DNA from: Eumeta japonica
Lineage: Eukaryota > Arthropoda > Insecta > Lepidoptera > Psychidae
NCBI GenBank assembly: GCA_005406025.1
Contig: BGZK01001464.1
Coordinates: forward strand, 83,933 to 147,932
Length of the DNA stretch: 64,000 nucleotides
Direction: 5' to 3'
Shown here: in pieces, positions 38,617 through 52,002 of the stretch
How positions within the stretch are numbered: the stretch's first letter is position 1
How the letters are laid out: each line of letters begins with the position of its first letter
Made by a program: the position numbers and the translations under genes
Notes under the pieces: generated by a model
What the model saw: the letters and a program-made list of their open reading frames with translations, nothing else
Told to the model about the DNA's origin: nothing
The model's database searches: none

Positions 38617-41600
38617 ATTATAGTGTGTTATATTTACCAGATTGACGTTTTTGAAAGTAAGACTGTGTGTAATTAATATTGAAGTGTTTATTAACGATGC
38701 CTTTCACTGCTATCAAATATGTAGACATGAGTTATTGTCGGGTACCTTGCAGAGGTGACATCGCTGCAGCTGTAAGACTTTATAGTGAAACTTCACTGAC
38801 AATCAACAACCTGCGATAGCACAAGATAATATTGCGTGCTGTTACGTGACAATTTGCATTAGTTTGCCTTGTTTGTTTAAAGGTGAGTGGAACACGTATG
38901 GAAAATCAGAGACTAATTTAATAATACCATCGGCGACCTTTACGTCACTGACAACCTCAAGTGTCATTTGTAGGTAAGTGACTAGATGAATTCTTTAAAA
39001 ATAATACACCGCGGAGCCCGAGCGCAGGGCAGAAATCGAGTTCGTTACACGCTGCCGCCGCCCAATGATTGCACTCGCGCCTGCAGTCTAGCCTAGCACT
39101 TAATAAGAGTTGTCTATATTATTTCTAAGTATATTTGCAATTACATATTTTTGTTATAGTTTGGCAAAGTTGTTCTCAAAAAGAAGGAGATTATGAACAT
39201 TTATGAAAAGATGCATGATAGATTCTATTCTGTATACAAACATTCTGTTTATTGCTTTCAAATGAGATTTTTCTAATTTCATGTATATATATTTTTTGTA
39301 TTTTATGTAATAAACCCAAATGTATTTCATAAAATAAAAAAGAATATTTTTTTATATAAAAATAAATTGGGTTACTGATAAAAATCTTAAAATTTTAAAC
39401 AGCTGTATTTCCGTTCCGTTAATGTCATATATTTAAATGGTCAATGTGTTACAACTTTTCATTTGATATATGTATATCAACTGTATTTATGGGAGAGACA
39501 GGACACACCATCCATCGCCTTTTAAAGGTGTTGACAGTTACCGCTGTTAGTAAGAAAAATGATTTGATCTTCAACCATTGGAGAGAGAGACATCTGAAAC
39601 AAAATTTTGAATTCCTCATATTCCGGGAATATACCTCATACATGCTGCCTTATTTTTGCCCAGTCCCATAATTTTAGTACACAGACTAAGATTTTAGGGT
39701 AACAAAAAGTAGTACTCAATACGCTATTATTTCCAGAAATCAGCATTTAAAGATACTGAAGTAAAAATTTCTCCGGCTCGGAATATAATCAAATAAAAAA
39801 GAAAATGCCTATTTGTCATACCTTAGGCTAAATAAAAAAAGAAATGCGCTTACAAAATTACTGATTAACTTTTATAAGAAAACTCAAGGCTTACGAATTT
39901 ACAGTAGTAACTAATTAACAACCTGTCATTTGCTGAAATCGACATTCTAAGGCACCGAGGTGGAAATATTTATTTACAACAGGTTCTTAAAATATTGTCT
40001 TACAGAAATGCAGTCTAGTATATTTACTTTAAAAAAAATCTTATAATTGCGTAAAAGTTTCTCTGCTGATTCTTACATTTCCAGCTTCTTCAATTTTCCT
40101 CTTCAGTTTTTTCTTAAAAGACTCGTAGGAATAAGTAAACTCTATATAATAACTCCAAACATAATATTAAGATTGAGGTCAAAGGGAGTGGAAACCAGAG
40201 TTCGATCTTTTACACTTTTCAGGGTATTCTATTTAATTGATTGAGAACTTGCATTGCATAGTCTGCTAGTACTAATGTGTTACCTGCCTAGTCCTCTAGT
40301 ATTAATTTGTATTTATTTTGTAGTTTTAACTATACAAATATATTTTTATGGAATTCCATAGTAAAATATAGTAGAAGGGCGTTTCCTACAGTAAAGTGAT
40401 AAAAATTGACGCTCAAATAAAATTCATCTTGACTTCAATGTGTTATACCTAGTATTCATTTTATTGAAGTTTTAGTTCTTTGGGGGCAATAAGGTGAAAA
40501 GATTAGAATATATTTGAGTAAATTTCAGAAGTCGCGCGATGTAAGACATCATGAAGTTAGTTTCGAATGATAAACTTGTGGAAGTTTGTTCGCGCCTACA
40601 CGACACGCGAATGAAAGTTTCGAATGAGAGTATCTATTTCAGTTTCGTTCTATTAGTGTTTGTATGTAAGTCTATTAGTGCTTAGGTAACTGGTGTATAT
40701 TAATTTATATTGTGCTTGCTGCATGGGAAGATCTAGCCATGTGTTCTTACAAACATATTAATAAAATAAATTGTAATAACCAAGAATGATAAGTACTGCT
40801 ATCTAATACAGATTTTGTAAACTTTTAAATGAACCCGTAAATCTGTTCAGATATTTCTAATCGAAACTAATAGATGACAGTGTTTTTTATGAAAAATGCT
40901 ATTTTCACCTACGACGTAGAAAAGAACATACATCAGATTTGTTTGTTTTTAATTGTATCTATAAAATAAATAATATTTAATGTCGTCCATCGAACTCGCG
41001 TGCATACATCAGTACACGTATTTTTTTTTCTATATTTTAAATAACACGAAAGGTTAAAGTAATCTGTACACATGTGTACATTGACATAGTATATGTAAAA
41101 ATCATTCTAGGCATTGATATAGAACAAAAAAGTTACCAGAAACAAAATGAATGTAGGCTAAGTCGGTATTGCTTGAGCAGTATACAAAGTTTACACATTT
41201 TTAATATTGCATGTGCAATAATAATTTAACGTTATTTATATAATCATGTGCTTATACGAAAATAGTTGTATAATTTTACTAGTAACATCCAACTACATAT
41301 TTGATATAGACAATCATCTAAAAGATGTAAGATTGGGATTGAATAGAATTTGAACTTCAGTTTGGCTAATCTGCCAATCTAACATTATGGAGCAAACATC
41401 TCATAGCATAGAAATACGAACTGTTAAACAAGTACTTTTGCTTGTTATCAATATTTTAGTACTGATTAAAATTTAGATTCATGTGTTTTTGAAATCCACT
41501 ATTGCTTATATTAGGTGATCGACATCCCGCAATAGATGGGGGAAATTAATGGGACCAAAAACAATATTTTAATTAAAAGGATTATTGTTATAGGAGATTA

Positions 41601-41869
41601 AAATATCGCAATGAACAGGAATAAAAAAAATGTTTCTTATTGGTTATAGAGATGGATATAAACTCAAAAGCAGTTTCTCGTACTTTTACATTGTCAACTA
41701 ATTTCGATTTTTTTTAGTTCAACGACGAGTGAATTTTGTATTAATTTATTCTTTAGGTATATTATGCTATAATAAAATTTTATTAATCTTTTTGTTTCTT
41801 GGTGTTTTATTGTTACATATTTAAATTTTATTTTGGAATTTATTCAGAATTTTTGTCAGGGAGTACATT
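38617..41869. other. Intergenic, no gene secured
   Basis: There is a small open frame at 38697-38819, two good donor sites (ttaaag|gtgagt at about 38881, ttgtag|gtaagt at about 38972), and a GC-rich patch at about 39008-39075 (gcggagcccgagcgcaggg). Together these hint at an unidentified transcript start, but no exon could be recognised. The remainder is AT-rich. Confidence 0.4.
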
Positions 41870-42325
41870 CCCTGTTGAAAACGTCCAATATAGTCCCATA
41901 CAAAACAATAGAATCTGTAATGGCTTATATGGAATCTATATGTAAGTCCATCTTAGCAAGGTTTCTTTATTGGACTTAATGGGATTGTAATGTTATTTGT
42001 ATCTGTATGGATCCTAACTGCACCTTACCTGTAGATTTGTATCTATCCGTTTTTATCGTAAGTCCATGTGGACATAAAGACCAATGTGGATTTCCGAATA
42101 CGAAATAGAAAATGAGTTTAATGACAATTCCACAATCGGAAAAAATGATGTATTCTATATGTAAATCCAGATAAGAACTCTGCAGACATATAAGTTCCAT
42201 TAAACTTTCCGTTTCGTCCCTTCGAAAGTTTTTATGGGTATGGATATGGATTTGCAGCGACAAAAGCACATTAGATTCCAATACAACAATTTCTTATTGG
42301 AATCTATTGGATGTTTTCAACAGGG
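41870..42325. mobile_element. MITE with 21-bp inverted ends, 456 bp
   Basis: The ends ccctgttgaaaacgtccaat (left) and, reversed, ccctgttgaaaacatccaat (right) are inverted repeats differing at one base over 21. The interior contains several 'agtcca' and 'tatggaatct' sub-repeats in both orientations but no transposase. The flanks do not give a clean target duplication, so I do not assign a superfamily. Confidence 0.65.
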
Positions 42326-44299
42326 TTCTATTAAATGTACTAATCTAGCTCTTTGAAATTCTAATGTACTTGGTTTTGTTATTAGTGTTGCGACTTGCTT
42401 TCTAGTCATCCCTTTTTGTTCTTATGTCTTTTAGGGACCGTCCATATATATATTGCGCAATTCTATTTTTGCTTAATTTTACTCCACCCATTGTACGACT
42501 TGTAATTAACTTGACGCTAAACTCCTCTGCTCGCTTTTTAAAGTAACACTTTTTATTTTGAAATTGCAATAAATTATTACACCTTAAAGGCATAAAATAG
42601 TATTTTAAGCAAAAAAGTTTTGAAACTTAGAAACACTAACTAACGGTAATTGTATATAAAAATTATACTCTAACAGAATACGCTGGACCGTTTGTTATAG
42701 TTTTTTGAAGCGGCAATAGAGCAAAAAAAAAAATCGAAAATATGGAGAAAACAGTAACGCTACATGTGACCGTTGGATTAGCATTGACATTTTAGGTGTT
42801 TTCAGAAATCGGTTATACTTACAATCTTCCAATACCTTCCCTTATATATGCTCCCATTTTGAATGAAAAATTAGCCAGTTTTGAGCAGAAAGTTGCCTTA
42901 GCAATACATCTGCAACCATCACATCCATCTGTATACAGTGAACATTATTAGTACTTCTTATTAGTACCACAGATAATAAAAAGAGAATAGAAGTGGTCTA
43001 ATATCCTGTAAATATCAGAATCGATGTCGCCGCTCTCTCGCGTAAACAGGTTGTATTTATTAAACACACAACCTGAACTTTGTTAGTTCAGTTTTACAAA
43101 GCAAAAACGCTTATAAAAAATATTTTGATATTTCAAAACAATTATATCTACTGTTTTAAATCGAAATATTTTTGCACCATATTTGTATTCAAAGATTGGA
43201 ATATCTAAACATAATGAAGAAAGAAAACGTGAAGTATAAAATATACGACACAAAACAATACTTCTGACAACAAGACCTATTTTGTAATTACTATATTTAA
43301 AATATAAAACGTTTAGTTGTAAGTGAATTATTTATGACTGCTTTTAGCGTTGTGGCCAGTTAAAGCTGACATCGATAATTGTTTAAAAATAGTGCTAATA
43401 ATTGTAACAGAATGATTCGGGAACTGTTATTGAAACAGTACATTTAACTATTAAAATAAAATGCAGTATTTATTTATGTATTCATACTTTTATTAAAATA
43501 TTACATATAATAAATAAACATTGTCCTTTAAATTAATGTATACTTACTAAGCAAATGTCTTTTGTTTTATTGGATTTTTTTAACAAAATAATCTACATTA
43601 TATTAGTATATGGAAATCGTTTGTTAACTTTTAATTAAACATGGCTTTCATAACAACTATTTTGCATCGATTTATATATATATAGATGTACCTTTCTCAG
43701 AGAAAAGACAATCGAAAAACGGCCCCACATTTAATACTTGCACTATGAGGCGCACACAATATTCTTATTTGTATAGATTCGCTGATTGGTCGATATTAAA
43801 TCACAGAGTACACCTGGCACTCTGATGGTGGTGGTGCCAGAGAACGTGTCCGAACGTGTAGAGTACTCGCGACTCATGCATGCAAAACCAATATGATTTG
43901 CGGATCATATTTTGTGGGACCGTTTTAGTTGTTCTTCATGCCTATCTATCTACATACATCGATGTATTTCGCTAACTAAAGTTCACTTTGAAAGGTATAA
44001 TGAAACGGACGAGTTAACAAACAAAAATTTGAAAGTCTATACGGGCGAAAGTTTTACGTGACAACGACTTTGAATGGTAAAATCATTTTAATGTGAATAT
44101 CCATTCGTATAGTAGGAAGAAGGATGAAATAACAATTTAAAACATTTATTTATACAAAGAATTATATTTAAAACATTAATTTATACAAAGAATCGCACTG
44201 AATTTCATATTAACAAAATTTTATTTTTACCTTTACACATACATACGTATTTATATACAAATATACATACAATAACTTGCAATACATTTGCAAGCTATG
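42326..44299. other. Intergenic, no gene seen
   Basis: AT-rich, with a short hairpin at about 43048-43075 (caggttgt/acaacctg). A direct duplication of about 30 bp lies at about 44139-44193 (atttaaaacatt.atttatacaaagaat). No gene was recognised. Confidence 0.55.
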
Positions 44300-45228
44300 C
44301 ACTACTCTAGTGCTGCGCGCGCAGACCGATCATAGTTGAGTGGGAGAGACGCAAGCATTCGGCGGGCCTCTCTCGTTCGGTGACTCATCGTTACGTTACC
44401 GAGCGTTACACTTTTCATAAGTGACTCCCAGCCGCAACCTAATTTAAGACGTTGTCACGTCAAAACTAATTTCAAGATTGCTCAATTAATATTTTTATCG
44501 ATATCGCGTATTTGAAAAATGTCTACGTTAAGCGCCGACGGGGGAAGTGTTCCTCTAGTCATAATTCTGATTTCACGAAAAAAGGGAAACAAAACGATTT
44601 CATTACTACTGAATAAAAGTGCACTGCTTTTTTAAACTGTTTAGTTAAAAATAGATTAAGTATATACAGATCAAGCAATGCATACAAGTGTTAATAATTT
44701 GTTTTCGCGTAAAACTTGTTGAAGCTTATCTAATAATATACATATATTATTACGTAAATAGTGTTTTATTGCAAATTAACACATATTTACCGATGAGGAT
44801 AAATAATTTCTCGGGGTCACACTTTAGGCACGACTACGGAGATTACAACGGTGTAATCACGGAGCATGGCATTTTAAACATTATTCCGGAGAGCACCTTT
44901 CGTTGCAAATTCCTACTCGGTAAAGCCACAGTACAGCGCGCGTTCCGAAGCCATTCTGCCACTTCAGTCATAACGCGCATGCGTGTCCCGCCCATTTGTC
45001 ATTTCTATTCCCTTTGTTTAGCAGATCAATTGTGTTTCATAACAAGCGATATCGATATGAGTCGGCTCAAACGCCTATCAAACACACTTCGTATTACAGA
45101 CAAGGAAAAGACGATGTTAAAGCGATATCGGATTTGTATCGCGCGAAGCAACATTTGTTTGTGTTATGTATACAAAGTGTTTTGGCGAGTGTTTTGCTGT
45201 TTAATTTTTGCCTAAAGTTAAAGTCAAA
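44300..45228 (+). promoter_or_regulatory. Promoter-like region upstream of a small ORF
   Basis: CpG-richer blocks at about 44313-44410 (gctgcgcgcgcagaccg; cggcgggcctctc) and 44930-45000 interrupt AT-rich DNA. A nearly perfect NRF-1-type palindrome, gcgcatgcg, lies at 44975-44983. Open frames here (for example 44688-45215) have no domains. The region could be the promoter and 5'UTR of the small ORF at 45229. Confidence 0.3.
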
Positions 45229-45375
45229 ATGGCTCGTTATGGACTCTATATTATTCGCGATGAACATATTTATTCACTAGCAGTGAAAGCACTTCGAAGA
45301 AAGCGTAAAATGCAACGAGAGTTGTATAACCCTTTTGAGAAACGTGTTCTAAGAGAATTTTTTTGCAAAAATTAA
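45229..45375 (+). CDS. Candidate small ORF, 48 residues, basic
   Basis: The ATG is in a strong context (gtcaaaATGG) and opens a 48-codon frame ending TAA at 45373-45375. The product is hydrophilic and basic in its middle (…ALRRKRKMQREL…) and has one Cys near the end. It has no signal peptide or membrane segment and I recognise no family. Support is the start context, the CpG-richer promoter-like sequence just upstream, and an AT-rich tail with a possible aataaa at 46980. It could equally be chance or the 5' coding part of a spliced gene. Confidence 0.3.
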   Translation: MARYGLYIIRDEHIYSLAVKALRRKRKMQRELYNPFEKRVLREFFCKN

Positions 45376-47534
45376 AATATGATTATGTAATTGCCGTTAT
45401 TAGTAACTTGTGTGTTTTAAAAAACTAGTGTATTTGGGAATATCCTTTCCCTTGAATTATTACGCCAGTTGAGTAATATGGAAACATAATAACAACAAAA
45501 TCGTTTTAGTTATTGCAAGAATTAGTAAAATTAATTTATATTTACAATGTGGTAGTTTAATGTACATGTTATCTAAAACTGAGTATTCGTATTTGTAATA
45601 TGAAGAAACGATATTATTTATTTCCAAATGTAAAAAAAAACATTACTAGTATTCAAAATTATATTTAGCAATTATATATATGTTATTGGATTTAATACTT
45701 AAACCAAGCTTTATATTTCCGGTTAAATAATTATTACTGTTATGTTTTGTCATAAAATCAATGAGGCGTTTCAATTATTGAGTAGTCACATTTTCATTAT
45801 TAGACGCTGCCATTATGATTTAAAAATTACGAATAAAATACCTCACCAAAATAACAAACAATTATCAAAAATATGTTTTAATTTTTTTTTTTGCAATTTA
45901 AGCTTAACTTAATGTTACGACATGTGTAGGTATGATCCAAGTGTAATAATTTTGAAATTGTCAACATTTTAGTTTTGGGAGATTTTTTGTTGGAAACATA
46001 ATTTGGTTTAATAAATTGACCATATAGTTATAAGCATGCCTAAAATAAAAATTACAACATTTCAAATTCAATTAAACGCCAAAACACTGACATAAAAAAT
46101 ATGAGGAGATGCATTTTAAGCATTAAAAAATTCGGTAGTTATATAATGGTCACACCAAACAGCAATGTTGTTGTGAATCGGGAGTTGAGTCGATATCGCT
46201 TTTTGTGAAATAGTAATGCCAATTTTCGATCATATGACTTCTCCATTGACTACACATCGATATCGCTTGTTAAGAAACATAATTTATCTGCTGATGTCCT
46301 TCCAAGTATCTTACAACCAAGATAACATAAAATTTCATGAACCAATTCAGTTTATATGGGTTACTAAATTTTTTACTTTGCATTTAGTTAAGTGAACCAC
46401 ATGTGCAAGATATGAACACTTATTTATCTTATTTGTTGTATATTGTACCAGAATGGTTATGCAGATTGACAACCTATCAATATCTATTATAGTTAATAGT
46501 GTTGTAATTTTTTTATATGACTTGGTAGTTATTTTGTTTTAGTATTTTTTTCGATAAAATTATAATAATGTGCTGCAATTGTATTGTTATTATTAATTGA
46601 TTTTCCTTAAAATTAAATGTATCTAGATAACAAAATTTTAGAACCTTACTCATTTAATGCAGTATTTGAAACATATGCTACAGTAATTATGTATTTATAT
46701 AAGTAGTATTTGTAAATAATGTAAAATATAAGAAATTGGTTACTGAAAAGACCGAATCTTGCTGTTACTTGCTACCTATTAGCTTTATATGTGTTTATAA
46801 AATTGCACTAATTCCTTCACATAAAAGAAGTATATCGTTCATAATAATATTGTACAATTGAGTCACGCTTTTAGTAAGTACATTAATATTTGTGTATACT
46901 CATTATTTCTAAAATAAAAAAAAATGTAAAAAAAAACATTGAAAATGTGTTTTATACGTGAATTGCAATTAATATGAAAAAATAAAAGAGTTGAATAATT
47001 TCGTTGTCTTATTGTTGTCCTATATTTTTAATGATCATTATTGAACATAATAAATTTACTTTTTCATATGTGTCACATGATAGTTAAGTTGTTAAAATTG
47101 TTATATTGTTCATCTAAAACTTTCAAATTTACCCTTAATTTTGTTTGGTAGGATACAAAATAGGCAGGTAAAGATTCATTCTGTATTTTTTCCATCGCGT
47201 GTTCCATTTTTATATTTAAGCAATTTATTAGGACAACAGTTGATTTCCTGATAAAAATATTCAGGGACAAAATATAGACATATTATTTATTATGCCTTCG
47301 GGATTTTAATGTTTCTTGACAAACTGTTAATTGCATAATTATAATGTTGTGGTGGTTTTATTAGACAACAAGTTCACTGGGTGGTTTAAGATTTTTGCAT
47401 ATTTTTAATTTTATCGATAATAATAATACAAAACTATTGTTATATTATAAATACTTTAGAGATTTTTTTTAAATAACAGCCTTTTCTTTAGTTGTCGATA
47501 ATATAAAATTCCATAAAGATCCATTGTTGATTCT
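45376..47534. other. AT-rich, possible 3'UTR or intergenic
   Basis: No gene is seen. 'aataaaagag' at about 46981 could be a poly(A) signal for a transcript from the 45229 region. The rest is simple AT-rich sequence. Confidence 0.4.
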
Positions 47535-47830
47535 CTTTAGGGTTCTGTGTCACAAAGGAAAAAGGAACTCTTATAGCATCATTTCGTTGTCTGTCTGTCG
47601 ATGTACGATAGTCTATGAAGACCCTTTTTTTCGGAGCGCGTGGTGGTACCAAATTGATATTTATATCAATACTTAAGTTCGCGGTCTCTTAGAGTTCTAA
47701 AATAATTAAGTTTCTGAATTAACGTAATTATAAAATACGGGAGTATTTTATAATTACGTTAATTTATAAGTACCGAAATACTATTAGGTTGAACGTCCGT
47801 TTAACTTTATATTTCGGTACTTCCCATTGA
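47535..47830 (+). repeat. Degenerate 'ggttccg' family repeat with two adjacent hairpins
   Basis: The stretch 'tagggttctgtgtcacaaagg … ggaactcttatagcatc … ttgtctgtctgtcg' is a decayed head of the common lepidopteran repeat. It is followed by a perfect 22-bp hairpin (47717-47738 with 47743-47764, loop ggga) and an 11-bp stem (gtaccgaaata 47770-47780 with 47810-47820). No coding sequence. Confidence 0.6.
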
Positions 47831-49018
47831 TTTAGAATCATGGAACTTGGCAAGCAGCAATCTCTCACAGCATAAGTAAAGAAAAAAAATCTGAAAATCG
47901 TTAATTTTTAGTTATATTACATAAAAAAATATTTTATGTCATTACCAAGTTACACTTTTAATTGTAATATGGGAGCTAAGCCGATGTACTATCGGATAAC
48001 ACTTTTTTTTACATCCTTTATGAAAATTTAATATTTCTAGAAATTCGATTATTTTTAAGGGAATTCCATAACTTGGTGATAACAAACAAAACTCGAAATT
48101 ACCAGCATCTCGCCAGTATTGGTATGGAAAACAGATAAAAAACCGGCAAAGCGTTTGGTAATCGCCCTCCACAACCTATATTCTAAGAAGCGGCATTACT
48201 AAAATGTGCCCTTATTTATAAATTGAATCAAATAACGTTTTAGAGGCAGATAACAATATTATAAATTTATGAGAACAATGTTTGTCACCGTGGTCCTGCT
48301 ATTAACATTAATTATTTGCTTTTTTATGTAGGCTGCAAATAATTTCACGGTAATTGCCAGTTATAAATGTAAATACAATTTTGTAAACTTTACATACGTG
48401 TATAATATTTCTTAATTAACAGATGAAGGAAATAAGTTCGATTTATTTACCTGTTTACACCTTGCTGCAAGTTACTGTAGCAATCATAAAGGTCGCTGCA
48501 TAATGTAACAAGGTGTAAAACATCATATTCGAAAGTTTTGTACCTGCGATGTGCAATTAACGTAAGCAAAAAAATAATAATTAATCAATGTTAATAGCAC
48601 CAGGACTACGGTAGCAGATATTGTTTTCATAAATTTGTAATATTGTTGTCTGCCTGTAAAACATTTGATTTAATTAACAGCTGAGGGGAAATTTTTTTAA
48701 TGCCGGATCTTAGACTAAATAGGGACTTTTAGAAGGGGGCTTGTTGTTTGATATTATGCACGCATTAATTGATTCCACAGTTTAACGGCTAAGAACGGCC
48801 CGGCTATTGTACGTAAATATTGTTATTAATTTAGGAATTATTATTATTAGAGATATAATTTTATTTTTCTATAATTTTACATGGTACATAAACTTTGTAC
48901 TACCTGTTTTATACAACTAACAACTTCATCTAAAAAAAATCATAAAATTTATACGAAATTTTATTTTTCACCTCTCCGAATATACTTTAAGTCAATCGCA
49001 TCTTGTAAAGCCTACTTA
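47831..49018. other. Intergenic, no gene seen
   Basis: AT-rich, with short open frames only and no recognisable exon or element. Confidence 0.55.
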
Positions 49019-49509
49019 GGGAACCCATAGGGAATACCCATACTACATGACCCATATTTTACAACTTCCCCCCAATTCGGTGACCAACTGTAGTATATGT
49101 TGAGACCCATAGTTTTCACGTAGTAAATCATAAATATGATTTTAAATCATTTTCTTTTGCTAACAGAAAGTTAATATAATCAACGAGAAAAAACTTATGT
49201 AAAAACATATTGTAACAGGTACTTACGTTTTACTACAAATAGAATACTATATAAGGACATCATTTTTTAATGAGTACAAAAACTATCAGTTTTAAATCAG
49301 CTGGCGTCCCGGCATATTTGCGTTAGTGTTGCCATCTGTGAGTTTAAAAAAGTGCTAAACGCTGCGCGTCATAATTTGAATATATCTCCGGAAAAAGCGC
49401 GAAAATTCTCTGACTACGTGATAAAGCCTTAAGCCCCTTCCCCGTCCTGTGACTAATCGTAGTATTTTGAAGACCCCGTAAACGGGTCACGTAGTATGGG
49501 TATGTTCCC
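49019..49509. mobile_element. Harbinger-like MITE, 491 bp, TTA target duplication
   Basis: Inverted termini begin GGGAAC (49019-49024) and end GTTCCC (49504-49509). Inside each end, 'tacccatactac.tgacc' is present in opposite orientations, with an extra 8-9 bases in the left arm. TTA flanks both sides (49016-49018 and 49510-49512). A 3-bp TTA duplication with GGG-initial ends is the hallmark of PIF/Harbinger elements. No transposase is present. Confidence 0.65.
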
Positions 49510-49809
49510 TTAGCTGTGATAGTTTTCTCTGCCGTGAATATTCTCACTTACCAAGAACAATCGTGCAGGTGGGGAAGCAAACACTTGACTAACATAAATT
49601 AGTATTTTCCAAATGGATCCCTGTATCAAAAATTCTTTACGCATTCCCGCCATATTTTTAAACGAGGTATATAACCACATCCCACACCATATGATAAAGT
49701 AGAAAAAAATTAATCTACTTTGTACGTGTATGAGAGGTACCTTAAAAAAGAATTATTTTACAACTTCATCGGCGTGATTAATATGTATACCAAATTATAA
49801 CTTTCTGTT

Positions 49810-49892
49810 ATTAAGAGTCTGAGTTAAGTTGCAGACGGATGGATAAGGCTAAACTATGAGGATCCTTTGTTGACTACAGAACTCTCAAACTC
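49810..49892 (+). repeat. 'ggaaccct' repeat tail fragment
   Basis: The sequence 'taagttgcagacggatggat … taaactatgaggatcctttg … gactacagaactct' is a decayed copy of the common lepidopteran tail (gcagacggacggat…actataagggttcc…gactacggaaccct). Confidence 0.5.
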
Positions 49893-50445
49893 GTCGGACC
49901 CTGTTTGCCGAAATATCTGCATAAACAATTACGTTTGTACGAAACCCTTAGACTGAGAGTCCTAATCGCGTTTGGCCAGTTTGACTTGTTATTTAGTAGA
50001 CAAATTAGCTGATATGTAATTTGCAGATGAGTCGTCTCGTATCTTTAAAGTTAATATGTGAGAAACAGGACTCCTTGATGTTAATCGCGTATTCTGCAGT
50101 ATCTGGAACTGGTTCAGTGCAACTATTATCACTATAGACAAAGAAGACCAAAGCTATAAAATTACCTATCATTCGACAAGCTAATGCTTGTGTGAGATTT
50201 AAGAATGGATACAATGCTTGATTTTGTTACTGAAAGCTATATTTGGGCATCACGTTACATTCCAATCGACAATGAATGCCTATCGCTCGTCGTGCGATCG
50301 GCAATCGACCTCGGCCGTCTTGCAATTACGCAACTGAGAAGATTTAATGGTGAATAAACGGTGAATCTGTACTTTGGCTATTTTCATAGTGATATGGCAT
50401 CTTAAATTCATAGTATTTTAATACAAAATTTATATTACAAAAAAA

Positions 50446-51453
50446 TCGGTCAAAAGCATATCGGACTATGCTTAGTGTAGGGTTCCGTAGCCGTTACTAC
50501 AAAGAAATGCGCGATAATGCGAGATGAAAAAACATGGTTCTTACACTTTTTTTCCATGTTTCCTGCACACAAGTATAAGCACTTTAGTCGCTTACAACTA
50601 GAGAAACACTGGTTAAAGAGTAATAGTCGAAGGTATGCCATTTATTATACAAGTGTAAACCAAATGTGTCAGCAAAGGAGCGTATCTTCATGGCACTTAC
50701 GTCCTTTTGATGAGGAGCGAAATTTTTTGGCAATATCTCAAAACCGATATATTCGATCATGTTCAAAATAATTTTCGATAAATGTATTTATTAAGTGTTA
50801 CCTCTGTGATTTTTTCATATTTTTTGAGCATACGGTTTAGAAAATAAAGAGGGAAACAATTTCTGCTACTTTCAAAGCGATTATTTCCGAAATTAGTCAA
50901 TCAAAAAAATTGCTTAAAACCCATAGAGTGTTTCAAAAGAACTGTCAAAATATGTACCACACATTGATGTTTGCTGAAAAGATTTTTTTTCAGTTTTTCT
51001 TTCATGGATGGAGTGCCTCCCTTTACCCCCATTAGAAATATTTACTTCTGTTATTTAACTACTAAACTTACACAAGACGCCTAGAATCTAAATTTCACCA
51101 ATATGCATCTTGTAGTTTTTGAATAAAATACCTGTGACACATTGACCGGACATGACGAAACTATAAGGGTTCCATTTTTTCCATTTTAACTCGGAACTCT
51201 GAAATAGTGCGCATTAACTCTTTGACTTCAATATAAATAGTAGGTAATATTTTGATTCAAGCCTTAATATATATATTTATTTTTTTATTTCACTACCGAA
51301 ATAAGTAGCGGATTTTACAAAACACCTACACTCTAAATTTCGTCAATATAAATCTTGTAGTTTTTGGAGAAAATTCCTGTGACATATGGACGGACAGACA
51401 TGACAAAACTATAAGGGTTTCGTTTTTGCCAGTTTGGATCGGAACCCTAAAAA
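50446..51453 (+). mobile_element. Lepidopteran 'ggttccg' repeat, nearest to full length
   Basis: It begins 'tcggtcaaaagcatatcgg', carries 'agggttccgtagccg' just inside, and first ends at about 51200 ('ctcggaactctgaaa'). A second tail follows at 51281-51453 ('gacggacagacatgac … gatcggaaccctaaaaa'). The duplicated 3' end suggests a tandem or composite insertion. This copy supplies the uninterrupted reference for the element nested in the 7482 copy. It has no coding capacity. Confidence 0.75.
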
Positions 51454-52002
51454 GAGCTATTCGAGGCATTTTTTACTATTAACCTATAGGTAATTTGAAA
51501 TGCAGTGTTTGTATATGTATATCGTATATCGTTCTAATGAATGAATTTTAATTTTAATAATGACGACTTATAAAGTTTGTATCGCATATTTTCTATATTG
51601 CAATAACAAAAATAAAGCAGTTTTTTAGAGCCCTATATGTATAGGTAATCGGTGCATGTTTATCATTGTGTAGTGTAAATATCCCTATCATTGGTAATGA
51701 TATCATAGATTCTGTTATATTTTTATTTTACAGCAAATCATTAAAAACCGAAATGACTAATTCACGTTATTTAGCGATTACAATCTGAGTAAAAACGTTT
51801 TCAATACAACCGTGTTAAAAGTTCTTTTGCGCAAGCGCTTAAATTAATTTTTCAAATTATCACATATTGCCAGAATAATAGCGCCTCGCCGTAAAGGCAA
51901 TACAATCCCACAGTTTTTTGTTACTGATTGAGGGGTCTCTCCACGCAGACCGAGTGTGAGTTGAGGTCGGTTGTTATTTTTAATTTAAGTAATTATAATA
52001 TT
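51454..52002. other. Intergenic, downstream of CCDC191
   Basis: No gene is seen. It is the 3' flank of the minus-strand CCDC191 gene, whose stop codon is at 52003-52005. A poly(A) site could not be chosen with confidence. Confidence 0.5.

Noticed and set aside
38697..38819. 40-codon open frame with an acceptable start context
   Set aside because: Too short, no family, and no confirmed splice partner despite nearby donor sites.
44688..45215. 175-codon open frame
   Set aside because: It crosses a CpG-richer region but has no recognisable domain. I treat it as non-coding or promoter-like and keep only the downstream small ORF as a candidate.
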